DNA of 64,000 bases, taken from NCBI RefSeq assembly GCF_000702545.1, contig NZ_JNIO01000008.1, positions 1,302,001 through 1,366,000 on the forward strand, given 5' to 3'. A program made the position numbers and the translations under genes. The notes under the pieces were generated by a model. That model did not search any database and had not been told where the DNA came from. It saw only the letters and a program-made list of their open reading frames with translations. Positions 26,325 to 34,545 of the stretch are shown here, piece by piece. The first letter of the stretch is position 1; the number at the start of each line of letters is the position of its first letter. The DNA is from Selenomonas sp. AB3002 (lineage in GTDB: Bacteria > Bacillota > Negativicutes > Selenomonadales > Selenomonadaceae).

Positions 26325-26352
26325 ATTATATTTATCGAACATATTTCGTCAA
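26325..26352 (-). promoter_or_regulatory. Promoter in the island's right flank
   Basis: Minus strand -35 TTGACG (26347-26352), 16-bp spacer, -10 TATAAT (26325-26330). It points into the short frame at 26279. The remaining sequence from 26087 to 26560 is A+T-rich and shows no supportable gene. Confidence 0.55.
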
Positions 26353-26562
26353 GTGCAGAGAAGTAAAAACTATAAAATCTTTCCCGTTTTGTTATAGGAT
26401 ATCAGAAAAGACCGACTGAGCCGGTTTCCCACATTTTTACGAAATTTGTCTAGCGCTAATAGTGTATCTACTTTCAAGAGCGCCATCACCTCTTACGGAA
26501 CTGGACTTCAGAAATGCTAAGAGATTATCTGAACAAAAGAAATTAACAAATCCCCTACATAA

Positions 26563-26596
26563 AAAACGCTGGCTCACAACACGGAGCCAGCGTTTT
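26563..26596. terminator. Terminator of the zinc-ribbon acidic protein gene
   Basis: Perfect 13-bp stem AAAACGCTGGCTC/GAGCCAGCGTTTT with an 8-nt loop; flanked by A and T runs, so it can work from both sides. Confidence 0.92.
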
Positions 26597-26631
26597 CAGC
26601 ATAAGCATCATTTCAGAAGATCCTATATATC

Positions 26632-27189
26632 TCAGAAGTCATCTCCCCCGAAATCATCCCCGCCTCCGAAGTCATCGGAGAAGCCGTCGAAGTCTCCCCC
26701 ATCGTAACCGTCATCATCATAGCTTTCATCATAATCATCGTCATCAATGTCATAGTCATCATCATCGAAATCGTCTTCGTAGTCTTCCTCTGTATCATCA
26801 TAGTCATCGTCGTAATACAAGTCTTCTCCCTGACCCTCGTCTGCGAAATCATCATCCCGGTCATACTGATTGATAACAGTCTCGTTGTGGTTCACCACTG
26901 TCTCATTATGAGCCTCTGCCGAACCGCCGAAAAGATTCCCCAGGAAGGCCCCCATGGCCGTCCCTGCCAGGAAATGCCACAGTCCTCCGCCGCTTTGCTG
27001 CCTTTCCTGCACCGGCGCTTCCCTGCGCACTTCTTGCTGCAGCTTCCTTGGGTCTGTTGGCCTATATGGCCTTCTGCCCGCTTCCTCAGGCTTGCGGGGA
27101 GCCTGCGCCTCCACAGCCTCCCCGCAGCTGCCACAGAACTTTGCTCCTTCTTTAAGCGGCTCTCCGCAATTAGTACAAAATCTGCCCAT
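26632..27189 (-). CDS. Zinc-ribbon protein with long Asp/Tyr-rich acidic tail
   Basis: 185 residues in three parts: an N-terminal zinc ribbon (FCTNCGEPL, then FCGSCGEAV), a Pro/Arg-rich linker leading to a short glycine-rich hydrophobic segment (LWHFLAGTAMGAFLGNLFGG), and from about residue 110 an almost purely acidic tail of D, E, Y and G repeats such as YDDDYDD and DFGGGDDFGG. Such zinc-ribbon membrane-linked proteins occur in many Firmicutes without a known role. AAGGATG stands before the ATG. The tail is low-complexity and probably disordered; it could bind cations or basic proteins (inference). Confidence 0.75.
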   Translation of the reverse strand: MGRFCTNCGEPLKEGAKFCGSCGEAVEAQAPRKPEEAGRRPYRPTDPRKLQQEVRREAPVQERQQSGGGLWHFLAGTAMGAFLGNLFGGSAEAHNETVVNHNETVINQYDRDDDFADEGQGEDLYYDDDYDDTEEDYEDDFDDDDYDIDDDDYDESYDDDGYDGGDFDGFSDDFGGGDDFGGDDF

Positions 27190-27272
27190 TTCTCATCCTT
27201 CTTCCGCTTGTGTAATATTGCGAATTTTCTTCCTCATAGCTATATCATATCACAATGAGCAAATATAAAAAA

Positions 27273-27304
27273 GTCCCTGGCGAAAGCCGTACTCTCGCAG
27301 GGAC
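27273..27304 (-). terminator. Terminator of the pit operon
   Basis: On the minus strand GTCCCTGCGA pairs with TCGCCAGGGAC (one bulge), followed by TTTTTTAT. Confidence 0.85.
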
Positions 27305-27311
27305 AAAAGAT

Positions 27312-28310
27312 TCACTTGAACACCATGCAGACCACCTGGTAAGCTGCAGCTCCCATGAGGGCCGTGCAGGGTATGGTCATGACCCAGGCCATGACCATCT
27401 GCTGGGCTACGCCCCAGCGGACAGCGTTGACACGCTTGGCCGTGCCTACACCCATGATGGAGCCGGACACCACATGGGTGGTGCTGACGGGCAGGTGCAG
27501 GAGGGTGGCGGTGAAGATGACGATGGAGGAGTTGAGATCTGCTGCGAAGCCTGAGATAGGCTCCAGCTTGAAGATCTTGCCACCTACCGTCTTGATGATG
27601 CGCCAGCCACCCATGGCGGTACCGCAGGCCATGGCTGTTGCTGCCAGCACCTTGACGTATGTAGGCACCTCGAAGACATCGATGTAGCCGCCGGACAGCA
27701 GGGCCAGAGTGATGATACCCATGGACTTCTGGGCATCATTGGAACCGTGGGAGAAAGCCATCATGGCGGCAGCGGCTATCTGCATTTTCTTGAACTTGTG
27801 ATTTACTTTCGAGGGACTGGCATTGCCAAAGACCCTGTACAGCACCATCATCACGATAAAGCCCGTGACAATGCCCAGGATAGGCGAACCTATGAGGGCC
27901 AGGACAATCTTGCCTATGCCTGCAAAATTCAGCCCGTCCGCCCCCACGGACACCAGCACCGCTCCGATGATGCCACCCACCAAAGCGTGGGAGGAACTGG
28001 AGGGCACCGCCAGCCACCAGGTGATGATATTCCAGATGACCGCTCCCGCCAGGGCCGCGATGATGATATGCTCATCCACATGCTGGGCCGACTTTACGAT
28101 ATCCGCACCGATGGTCTTGGCCACGCCTGTGGAGTACATGGCACCCAGGAAATTCAGCACAGCCGCCATCATGATGGCATGGCTGGGATGGATGGCCCGG
28201 GTGGATACGGAGGTGGCGATGGCATTGGCCGTATCGTGGAAGCCGTTGATATAGTCAAATAGCAAGGCCAGCACGATGACGGTAAAGATCAGATACTGCA
28301 ACTCATGCAT
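27312..28310 (-). CDS. pit: Low-affinity inorganic phosphate transporter, Pit family
   Basis: 332 residues with about ten membrane segments. The two PiT signature repeats are present: GFHDTANAIATSVSTRAI near residue 23 and FSHGSNDAQKSMGI near 195, both with the G-x-N/H-D-x-A-N/Q pattern. It imports phosphate with H+ or metal ions. It overlaps the DUF47 gene by 8 bp; DUF47 proteins are standard accessory partners of Pit carriers. Confidence 0.95.
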   Translation of the reverse strand: MHELQYLIFTVIVLALLFDYINGFHDTANAIATSVSTRAIHPSHAIMMAAVLNFLGAMYSTGVAKTIGADIVKSAQHVDEHIIIAALAGAVIWNIITWWLAVPSSSSHALVGGIIGAVLVSVGADGLNFAGIGKIVLALIGSPILGIVTGFIVMMVLYRVFGNASPSKVNHKFKKMQIAAAAMMAFSHGSNDAQKSMGIITLALLSGGYIDVFEVPTYVKVLAATAMACGTAMGGWRIIKTVGGKIFKLEPISGFAADLNSSIVIFTATLLHLPVSTTHVVSGSIMGVGTAKRVNAVRWGVAQQMVMAWVMTIPCTALMGAAAYQVVCMVFK

Positions 28311-28929
28311 ACTTCATCACCACGCCCCTGAGCATATCCCCAATCTTTTCGCAGTGATCCAGTGTATCCTCCAGGTTCTCCAGAATATCCTTCCACTTGA
28401 TAAGCTCAATAGGATCTTTTTCTTTATCAAAGAGATAGGCCACCTCATGGCGGTAAACCCTGTCCCCCTCGCTTTCCAGCTTGGCAATCTTGTGGGTGGC
28501 ATCAAGGATCTGGGCCTGATTCTTGCGAATGTCCTTCAGCATGGTGAGAGCCTTGATGATTTCCTCCGTGGCTTCGATGATGAGCTTGGTAAGGGACACC
28601 GCCCCGCTCATGGCCTTGCCAGCCTTGTACATGACAATGCGCTGCAAAGTCCCCTGCAGGATATCCACCCCATCATCAAGCCCATTGGCGATGGCATAGA
28701 TGTCCTCCCGGTCGATAGGAGTGATGAAGGTCGTATTGAGCTTGTCAATAATCTTGTCATTGACAGCGTCAGCCTCATGCTCAAGCTCCACGATTTCCCG
28801 CACCTTGTCCGTGGCCTTGCTGTAGTCCAGCATGACTTCATCCATCATCAGGGCACCATTGTAGAAGTAGCGGGCACTCTCAACAAAGAGGTCAAAGTAT
28901 TCCGTGTCCTTCTGATTGAACTTAAACAT
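28303..28929 (-). CDS. DUF47 (PhoU-like) Pit accessory protein
   Basis: 208 residues, all helical, with the PhoU-like metal-binding pattern: ELEHEADAVNDKII near residue 50, DREDIYAIANGLDD near 75 and KLESEGDRVYRHE near 150. These E/D-x3-D motifs bind metal clusters in PhoU proteins. It is the first gene of the pit operon and probably controls or stabilises the transporter. Confidence 0.92.
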   Translation of the reverse strand: MFKFNQKDTEYFDLFVESARYFYNGALMMDEVMLDYSKATDKVREIVELEHEADAVNDKIIDKLNTTFITPIDREDIYAIANGLDDGVDILQGTLQRIVMYKAGKAMSGAVSLTKLIIEATEEIIKALTMLKDIRKNQAQILDATHKIAKLESEGDRVYRHEVAYLFDKEKDPIELIKWKDILENLEDTLDHCEKIGDMLRGVVMKYA

Positions 28930-29045
28930 CGCGTCCTATGTCCTCCTCCTAAATTCTCTCATACAATATATCTAATTTAATATATATTTAATTATAGCTC
29001 CATTCAGGACTCTCAGCAACCGCAAATTTTCACGAAAACGAAAAA

Positions 29046-29084
29046 ATGGTGTGCACTTCCCTCCCATAAGGAAATGCACACCAT
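29046..29084. terminator. Hairpin between the aminotransferase unit and DUF47-pit
   Basis: Arms ATGGTGTGCA (29046-29055) and TGCACACCAT (29075-29084) plus inner TTCC/GGAA; preceded by AAAAA on the plus strand, which is a T-run for leftward transcription. Confidence 0.8.
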
Positions 29085-29110
29085 CTATATCAAGCTGAAA
29101 TTATCATCCC

Positions 29111-29273
29111 TTAGGAACTGGCAATAAATAAATTTTAAGATAGGACGCAGGATAAATCTTCATAGGCAAGGCGGAGGAAGGAGGCATAGCGGTGCTATGT
29201 CGACTGACGACAACGATGCCTATGGAGATTTAGACAAGTCAAATCTAAAATTTATTTATGAACAGTTCCTCAA
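29111..29273. repeat. MITE-like palindromic repeat, 163 bp
   Basis: The ends are imperfect inverted repeats of about 28 bp: TTAGGAACTG at the left and the complement of TTGAGGAACTG at the right, both followed by ATAAATAAATTTTA. Inside lie a second inverted pair (AAATCTTCATAGGCA with TGCCTATGGAGATTT) and a central CATAGC/GCTATG stem. No protein is encoded. Nested palindromes with conserved ends suggest a miniature inverted-repeat element; a 13-bp match to the end (TTAGGAACTGTTC) is also found at 45227. Confidence 0.7.
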
Positions 29274-29300
29274 AGATTCAGGCGCTTTTCACAGAGCTTT

Positions 29301-30542
29301 TTATTCTACAGCGTTCAAAGCCTTCAGCACCTTCCCGGCAATGCCGGGCATCTTTTCCGTAGCCACAGAGCAGGCGGCGATGCGCACACCCAGCTTCAGA
29401 GGCACAGCGAAGACCAGGTCGTCGTGGAGCTTCTCGCAGACGGCCTTGGGGTCTTTGGCGGGCACAGCCAGGAAGAAGCCACCCTTGTACGGGAGAGCCG
29501 GCAGGCCGCAGGCCTCGGCTTCCTTGGTGAAGATAGCAGCCCTGTTGCGGATGAGCTGATAGAAATCATCACGCTCTTTCTCAAACTGGGCATAGGCTGC
29601 CTTATCCTGCTGAAGACGTACCAGCAGGGTCATGGCGCCGCGGTTGATGTTGGACCAGGTGGCACGGCCGGAATACTTGGTGACATTCTTGAACTCCGTG
29701 ATGACTTCCTGGGAGGAAGAGACAGCCACCAGAGCGCCGGTGCGCTGGCCATAGGCGGTGTAGCCCTTGGACATGGAGAAAGCGGTGAGCACCAGGATGT
29801 TCTCAGGCAGGCTGCCGAACTTCTTCATGAAGGCGCGGGTCTCGTTTTTCTCCCCGGCAAAGTCGATGTAGGCGATATCCACCAACAGGATAATCTTCTT
29901 GCCCTTGGCAGCATGGCCCTTGGCCACATCAAGCACGCCATCCCAATCTTCCTCAGTGAGGCTGAAGCCCGTGGGGTTCTGGGCAGGAGTGTTCAGAATG
30001 ACCACCAGGCTGTCCTGACTGGAAAGGAGCTCGTCCACCTTGCTGGTGAAGTCTGCCAGATTGAAGTTCAGCTTCTCGTCAAAGAGCTTGAAATTGGTCA
30101 GCTTCGTACCGCACTCGTTGCAGATGACATTGTAAGTGCCCCAGAACCAGTCGGAGGTCAGCACATAGTCACCGTGCTCGGCATAGTTGGCCACAGTATG
30201 GCGGATGGCGCCGGTGCCGCCGGGAGTAGCCACAGCAGCAAAGTAACCTTCGGGACGCTGGTCAGCAAAGGTGAGGTCCACCACCGCATCCAGGTACTCG
30301 GGCAGGCCGGCTATGGGAGCATAACGCATATAATCGCCGATGTTCAGCTCACGGTAAATCCTCTCCACCGTGGGCAGGGTAGCAAACTTGCCTTCATCGT
30401 CCATCATGGTGCCAATGGTGGCATTGGTCACCTTATAAGTGCCGTGCTTCAAAGCAGCCAGGCGGCAAGCCTCGCTGGCACCGAAAATTGCATCATGAAG
30501 TTCCTTCTCAGCAGCGTGGGTGGCCGCCATACTCATAGTCAT
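29301..30542 (-). CDS. Class I/II pyridoxal-phosphate aminotransferase (aspartate/aromatic type)
   Basis: 413 residues of PLP fold type I. Recognisable parts: substrate loop and glycine-rich ATPGGTGAIRHT near residue 110, the PLP-stacking region NTPAQNPTGFSLT near 195, VDIAYIDFAG with the Asp that contacts the PLP ring, the Schiff-base Lys in FSMSKGYTAYGQRTG near 260, and the C-terminal Arg in LGVRIAA. It interconverts an amino acid (aspartate or aromatic) and 2-oxoglutarate. The ATG at 30542 follows AAAGGGG; upstream codons to 30590 are not conserved. It lies beside aspartokinase but has its own promoter. Confidence 0.9.
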   Translation of the reverse strand: MTMSMAATHAAEKELHDAIFGASEACRLAALKHGTYKVTNATIGTMMDDEGKFATLPTVERIYRELNIGDYMRYAPIAGLPEYLDAVVDLTFADQRPEGYFAAVATPGGTGAIRHTVANYAEHGDYVLTSDWFWGTYNVICNECGTKLTNFKLFDEKLNFNLADFTSKVDELLSSQDSLVVILNTPAQNPTGFSLTEEDWDGVLDVAKGHAAKGKKIILLVDIAYIDFAGEKNETRAFMKKFGSLPENILVLTAFSMSKGYTAYGQRTGALVAVSSSQEVITEFKNVTKYSGRATWSNINRGAMTLLVRLQQDKAAYAQFEKERDDFYQLIRNRAAIFTKEAEACGLPALPYKGGFFLAVPAKDPKAVCEKLHDDLVFAVPLKLGVRIAACSVATEKMPGIAGKVLKALNAVE

Positions 30543-30594
30543 CGCTTTCGTTCCCCTTTCCGTCATTGCCAGGCCATTTCCTGGACACATGTAT

Positions 30595-30623
30595 ATAATA
30601 ACTGTTTCATTTCGTCCTGTCTA
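30595..30623 (-). promoter_or_regulatory. Promoter of the aminotransferase gene
   Basis: Minus strand -35 TAGACA (30618-30623), 17-bp spacer, -10 TATTAT (30595-30600). The same -35 hexamer TAGACA is used by the lysC promoter. Confidence 0.6.
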
Positions 30624-30696
30624 CCCATACAGCTGTCTGTATACAATATTATTTCTTTTGCCCTGCAAATAAAAAAACTGTGAAGCTGTCACAAAA

Positions 30697-30721
30697 GCCC
30701 CCTGCCGCAAAGGCAAGGGGC
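30697..30721 (-). terminator. Terminator of the aspartokinase gene
   Basis: Stem GCCCC-TTGCC/GGCA-GGGGC with one mismatch, followed on the minus strand by TTTTGTG. Confidence 0.8.
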
Positions 30722-30733
30722 CCTAAATGCTTA

Positions 30734-31963
30734 TTACCTGGAGGGGAAGAACTCCTCATGGATGGCGTTCACAGCCTCCTTGAGCTTATCACCCTTCACC
30801 AGGCAGGAGATGCAGATCTCGGAAGTGCTGATGATATCAATGTTGACGCCAGCCTTGGAAATAGCCCCGAACATGCGGGAAGCGATGCCGGGGTTGCCCA
30901 GCATGCCTGCGCCCACGATGGAAACCTTGGCAACGTCCTCCTCGATAAGCACAGCCACGGCGTTCAGCTTGTCGGCCACTTTATCCACTACCTGCTTGGC
31001 CTGGGAAAGGTCGTCTGCTGCCACAGTGAACACCATGTCAGTGACATTCTTCTCGATATTGCGGATGCTCTGGACAATCATGTCCACATCCACATTGGCA
31101 GCAGCCAGAGCGGAGAAAATCTCATGAGCAATGCCAGGAGTGTTGGGGATGCCCAGCACAGCAATCTTGGCTACCTTGTCATCATGAGCAACACCGCGGA
31201 CCACAAAATCTTTATCTTCCATAGTATAATCCTCCCTAATCATCGTGCCAGGCCTTTCCGTAAACGTAGAGCGAACATGGATGGGTATGCCGAAATGCTT
31301 GCCCATCTCCACGGAGCGGGGCTGCATGACACCTGCCCCCAGGCGGGCCATCTCCAGCATCTCATCGTAGGTGATTTCCTTCATCTTGCGGGCACTGGGC
31401 ACCATGCGGGGATCTGCAGAGTATACGCCATCCACGTCAGTGAAGATCTCGCAGCTGTCCGCCTTCAGGGCGCCTGCCAACGCCACAGCAGAAGTATCAG
31501 AGCCGCCGCGGCCCAAAGTCACAGGGTCGCCAACCTCATTGCAGCCCTGGAAGCCTGCCACCACTACAATCTGCCCCTTGTCCAGCTCCTCATGGACGCG
31601 TTCCGGAGTGATGTCCATGATGCGCCCCTTGGTGAAAACAGAATTGGTCTTCATGCCCACCATGGGCCCCGTCAGGGAAATAGCAGGCTGTCCCAGGCTC
31701 TGGAAGGCCATGGAAAGAAGGGCAATGGAAACCTGCTCACCGGTAGTCAGGAGCATATCCATTTCCCTTGGATATTTGTAAGGCTCTTTGTTGATCCCCT
31801 TCGCCAGCTCTATCAGCTGATCGGTAGTCTTGCCCATGGCGGATACCACCATGACAATCTTGTCACCGGGCTGCTTCTCCTTCAGCACCCTCTTGGCCAC
31901 GTTCATGATCTTTTCGGTGGTGGCTACCGAGCTGCCGCCGAATTTCTTTACAATTAGCGCCAT
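30734..31963 (-). CDS. lysC: Aspartate kinase
   Basis: 409-residue first enzyme of the lysine/threonine/methionine branch. The kinase core starts at ALIVKKFGGSSVATTEK; FTDVDGVYSADPR near 170 and the KxFGGS motif are standard. Two C-terminal ACT domains (AVLGIPNTPGIAHEIFSAL; VSIVGAGMLGNPGIASRMF) carry feedback control by lysine and/or threonine. The ATG at 31963 follows GGGGGAG; a longer frame to 32059 spans the leader hairpin and is rejected. A leader hairpin and good promoter lie upstream; no lysine riboswitch is seen. Confidence 0.95.
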   Translation of the reverse strand: MALIVKKFGGSSVATTEKIMNVAKRVLKEKQPGDKIVMVVSAMGKTTDQLIELAKGINKEPYKYPREMDMLLTTGEQVSIALLSMAFQSLGQPAISLTGPMVGMKTNSVFTKGRIMDITPERVHEELDKGQIVVVAGFQGCNEVGDPVTLGRGGSDTSAVALAGALKADSCEIFTDVDGVYSADPRMVPSARKMKEITYDEMLEMARLGAGVMQPRSVEMGKHFGIPIHVRSTFTERPGTMIREDYTMEDKDFVVRGVAHDDKVAKIAVLGIPNTPGIAHEIFSALAAANVDVDMIVQSIRNIEKNVTDMVFTVAADDLSQAKQVVDKVADKLNAVAVLIEEDVAKVSIVGAGMLGNPGIASRMFGAISKAGVNIDIISTSEICISCLVKGDKLKEAVNAIHEEFFPSR

Positions 31964-31983
31964 AATTCTCCCCCTAAATAACT

Positions 31984-32024
31984 GGTTCTGGAAACAACCG
32001 TAAACAAATGACCACTCCAGAACC
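31984..32024 (-). other. Leader hairpin upstream of lysC
   Basis: Perfect 9-bp arms GGTTCTGGA (31984-31992) and TCCAGAACC (32016-32024), 23-nt loop, about 10 bp before the SD. No T-run follows, so translation control or RNA stability is more likely than termination. Confidence 0.5.
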
Positions 32025-32050
32025 TCACTTGTCATTTTGTAACATAGAGT

Positions 32051-32079
32051 ATTATACAAGAATTTTTGTCCTCTGTCTA
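32051..32079 (-). promoter_or_regulatory. Promoter of lysC
   Basis: Minus strand -35 TAGACA (32074-32079), 17 bp, -10 TATAAT (32051-32056). Transcription would start near 32044. Confidence 0.7.
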
Positions 32080-32280
32080 TATACTACACTTTATTAAAAT
32101 TATCCTCTATGATTTTTTTATAGTTCCCATAGTTTCCTGTTCTATCTATTCTCTTTTTTCCTGCAATTCTGCCGTGTATACCTGCGTATTTTTCTCTGCA
32201 GAAAGTGGACACCTGTCCCCTTTTGTGCTAGGATATACAGCAGTAATTATAAGTAGTTTTTCTAAAAGGAGTGTTCTTCT

Positions 32281-33552
32281 TTGCAAAAGCGTCCCATTGC
32301 GGTGGACGAGAAACTGCCGCTCTTAGAAACAGTTCCCCTTTCCCTGCAGCATCTCTTTGCCATGTTCGGCTCCACGGTGCTGGTGCCCATTCTCTTCCAT
32401 GTGAATCCGGCCACAGTGCTGCTCTTCAACGGCATCGGCACCCTGCTTTACCTGGTGCTGTGCAAGGGACGCATCCCAGCATACCTGGGCTCCAGCTTCG
32501 CCTTCCTGTCCCCTGTGTTTTTGGTGCTGTCCGAGTACAGCTATGAATACGCTCTGGGCGGTTTCATCGCCGTAGGCCTGGTGTTCTGCCTGGTAGCAGC
32601 TCTCATACGGGCTGTGGGCACCGGCTGGATAGATGTCATCTTCCCGCCGGCCTCCATGGGCGCCATCGTGGCCGTCATCGGCCTGGAGCTCATGCCCACG
32701 GCTGCAGGCATGGCAGGCCTTACCAGCGAAGCTGTTGATCCCACGGTCATCACCGTGTCCCTGGCTACTCTGGCCATCACCATCTTCGCCTCCATTGCCT
32801 TCAAGGGCTTCCTCTCCATCATCCCCATCCTCATAGGCGTGGTGGGCGGCTACATCATCGCCAGCTTCAGCGGTCTGGTGAACTGGGCTGCCGTGGAGGC
32901 TGCCCCCTGGTTCGCCCTGCCTACCTTCTACACTCCCGCCTTTGATATCGGCGCCATCCTCATCATCCTGCCCGCTTCCCTGGTGGTCATCGCCGAGCAT
33001 ATCGGCCATCTGATCGTGACGGGCAACATCGTGGGCAAAGACCTCACCCATGACCCGGGCCTTGACCGCTCCATCCTGGGCAACGGCATTTCCACCGTGA
33101 TTTCCGGTTTCTTTGGTTCCACCCCCAACACCACCTACGGCGAGAACATCGGCGTGCTGGCCATCACCAAAGTCTTCTCCACCTGGGTTATCGGCGGCGC
33201 AGCCATCTTCGCCATTGTCCTCTCCTGCCTGGGCAAGCTGGCTGCTCTTATCCAGAGCATTCCCGCTCCCGTCATGGGCGGCGTCTCCATCCTGCTCTTC
33301 GGCGTCATCGCCGCTTCTGGTATCCGCATCCTGGTGGAGGGCAAGGTTGACTACAACAAGCCGAAGAACCTGCTCCTCACTTCCATCGTGCTGGGCCTGG
33401 GTGTTTCCACCGCCAGCCTTACCATCGGCACTGTGACCCTGAAGGGCATGTCCCTGGCTACCATCGTAGCCATCATCCTCTCCCTGAGCTTCCGCATCAT
33501 CGACGCCTTCAAGGGCAGGCCGGAAGCCAAAGAAGAAGAAAACGCAGCATGA
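32281..33552 (+). CDS. uraA: Uracil/xanthine permease, NCS2 family
   Basis: 423-residue inner-membrane nucleobase:proton symporter, with about 12-14 hydrophobic segments. Family motifs: LPLSLQHLFAMFGSTVLVP at the N-terminus, the substrate helix LVVIAEHIGHLIVTGNI near residue 240, and GFFGSTPNTTYGENIG near 280. These residues favour uracil (UraA/PyrP) over purines. The TTG at 32281 stands 9-10 bp after AAAAGGAG. The gene overlaps rluA-type downstream by 4 bp. The 200-bp A+T-rich region before it shows no clear pyrimidine attenuator. Confidence 0.9.
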   Translation: MQKRPIAVDEKLPLLETVPLSLQHLFAMFGSTVLVPILFHVNPATVLLFNGIGTLLYLVLCKGRIPAYLGSSFAFLSPVFLVLSEYSYEYALGGFIAVGLVFCLVAALIRAVGTGWIDVIFPPASMGAIVAVIGLELMPTAAGMAGLTSEAVDPTVITVSLATLAITIFASIAFKGFLSIIPILIGVVGGYIIASFSGLVNWAAVEAAPWFALPTFYTPAFDIGAILIILPASLVVIAEHIGHLIVTGNIVGKDLTHDPGLDRSILGNGISTVISGFFGSTPNTTYGENIGVLAITKVFSTWVIGGAAIFAIVLSCLGKLAALIQSIPAPVMGGVSILLFGVIAASGIRILVEGKVDYNKPKNLLLTSIVLGLGVSTASLTIGTVTLKGMSLATIVAIILSLSFRIIDAFKGRPEAKEEENAA

Positions 33553-34433
33553 CCACTTTCCAGGTGGCGCTGTCCGAAGCCTTGGCGACTATGCCCGCCA
33601 AGGCTTTTTTGCGCCAGCAAGGCATATCAAATACCCTCTGGAAACGCATCAAGCACTCCGGCACCTTCAAGGTCAACGGGGAAATCGTCAACGCCGCCCG
33701 CACCATGCTGAAAGATGGTGACACCGTGAGCTATCAGGTGGAAAAGCCCACAGATATTGAGCCGGAAGCCCTCCCCCTCGACATACGCTATGAAGATGAA
33801 TATCTGCTGATTGTAAACAAGCCCCCCGGTCAGCTGGTACACCCCACCACCAAAGAAGCACATGGCACTTTGGCAGGTGCTGTCCTCTACCATTATAAAG
33901 GCAACGGCGAGGCTCACAGCTACCACCCCATCCACCGTCTGGACAGGGACACCTCAGGGCTGGTGCTCATAGCCAAGGAGCCTCAGGTCCAGTACCTGCT
34001 GGCCGCCAGGGACGGCACGAAACTCTTCCACAGGGAATATCTGGCCATAGTGGAAGGCAGACCGAAGCCGCCAGAAGGCCTTATCGACGCCCCCATCGCC
34101 CGGGCCCTGCCCAGCATCATCCTGCGAAAAGTCTCCCCGGAGGGCAAGGAGGCCCGCACCCACTATAAAACTCTCTCCTGCTTTGCAAGAGAGGGACATG
34201 AACTGAGCCTGGTGGAACTCAGGCTGGAAACAGGCCGCACCCACCAGATCAGGGTACACATGAGTCATCTCGGCCATCCCCTGGCAGGCGACGACCTCTA
34301 CGGCGGCAGCCTGGATTTAATGCAGCGACAGGCCCTCCACGCTTACAGATTGCATTTCCCTCACCCTGTTACCAAAGAGTCAATAGATATCAAGGCAGAA
34401 CTGCCCGCAGATATGCAGCAGCTGCTGCCATGA
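33549..34433 (+). CDS. RluA-family pseudouridine synthase
   Basis: 294 residues. An N-terminal S4-like RNA-binding part (FLRQQGISNTLWKRIKHSGTFKVNG) leads into the catalytic domain with HRLDRDTSGLVLIAK near residue 134 (catalytic Asp), and the C-terminal RTHQIRVHMSHLGHPLAGD motif. It changes uridines in rRNA or tRNA to pseudouridine; the target site (RluC/D-like) cannot be fixed from sequence. ATGA overlap with uraA shows co-transcription; a strong terminator follows. Confidence 0.92.
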   Translation: MTTFQVALSEALATMPAKAFLRQQGISNTLWKRIKHSGTFKVNGEIVNAARTMLKDGDTVSYQVEKPTDIEPEALPLDIRYEDEYLLIVNKPPGQLVHPTTKEAHGTLAGAVLYHYKGNGEAHSYHPIHRLDRDTSGLVLIAKEPQVQYLLAARDGTKLFHREYLAIVEGRPKPPEGLIDAPIARALPSIILRKVSPEGKEARTHYKTLSCFAREGHELSLVELRLETGRTHQIRVHMSHLGHPLAGDDLYGGSLDLMQRQALHAYRLHFPHPVTKESIDIKAELPADMQQLLP

Positions 34434-34467
34434 ATTTGTTGCAAAACTGGCTATCCTTGACTAACCT

Positions 34468-34509
34468 AAAAATCCCGCCCGAGACATTAAATCTCCGGGC
34501 GGGATTTTT
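34468..34509 (+). terminator. Terminator of the uraA-rluA unit
   Basis: AAAAATCCCGCCCG pairs with CGGGCGGGATTTTT (perfect) plus AGA/TCT with one bulge. Confidence 0.95.
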
Positions 34510-34545
34510 GTTTTGCATGGAAAGTGCTTTTACAGCTTATCCTTC

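Noticed and set aside
31964-32050. Lysine riboswitch before lysC
   Set aside because: The leader is only about 80 nt and has a single hairpin; the five-helix lysine aptamer cannot fit.
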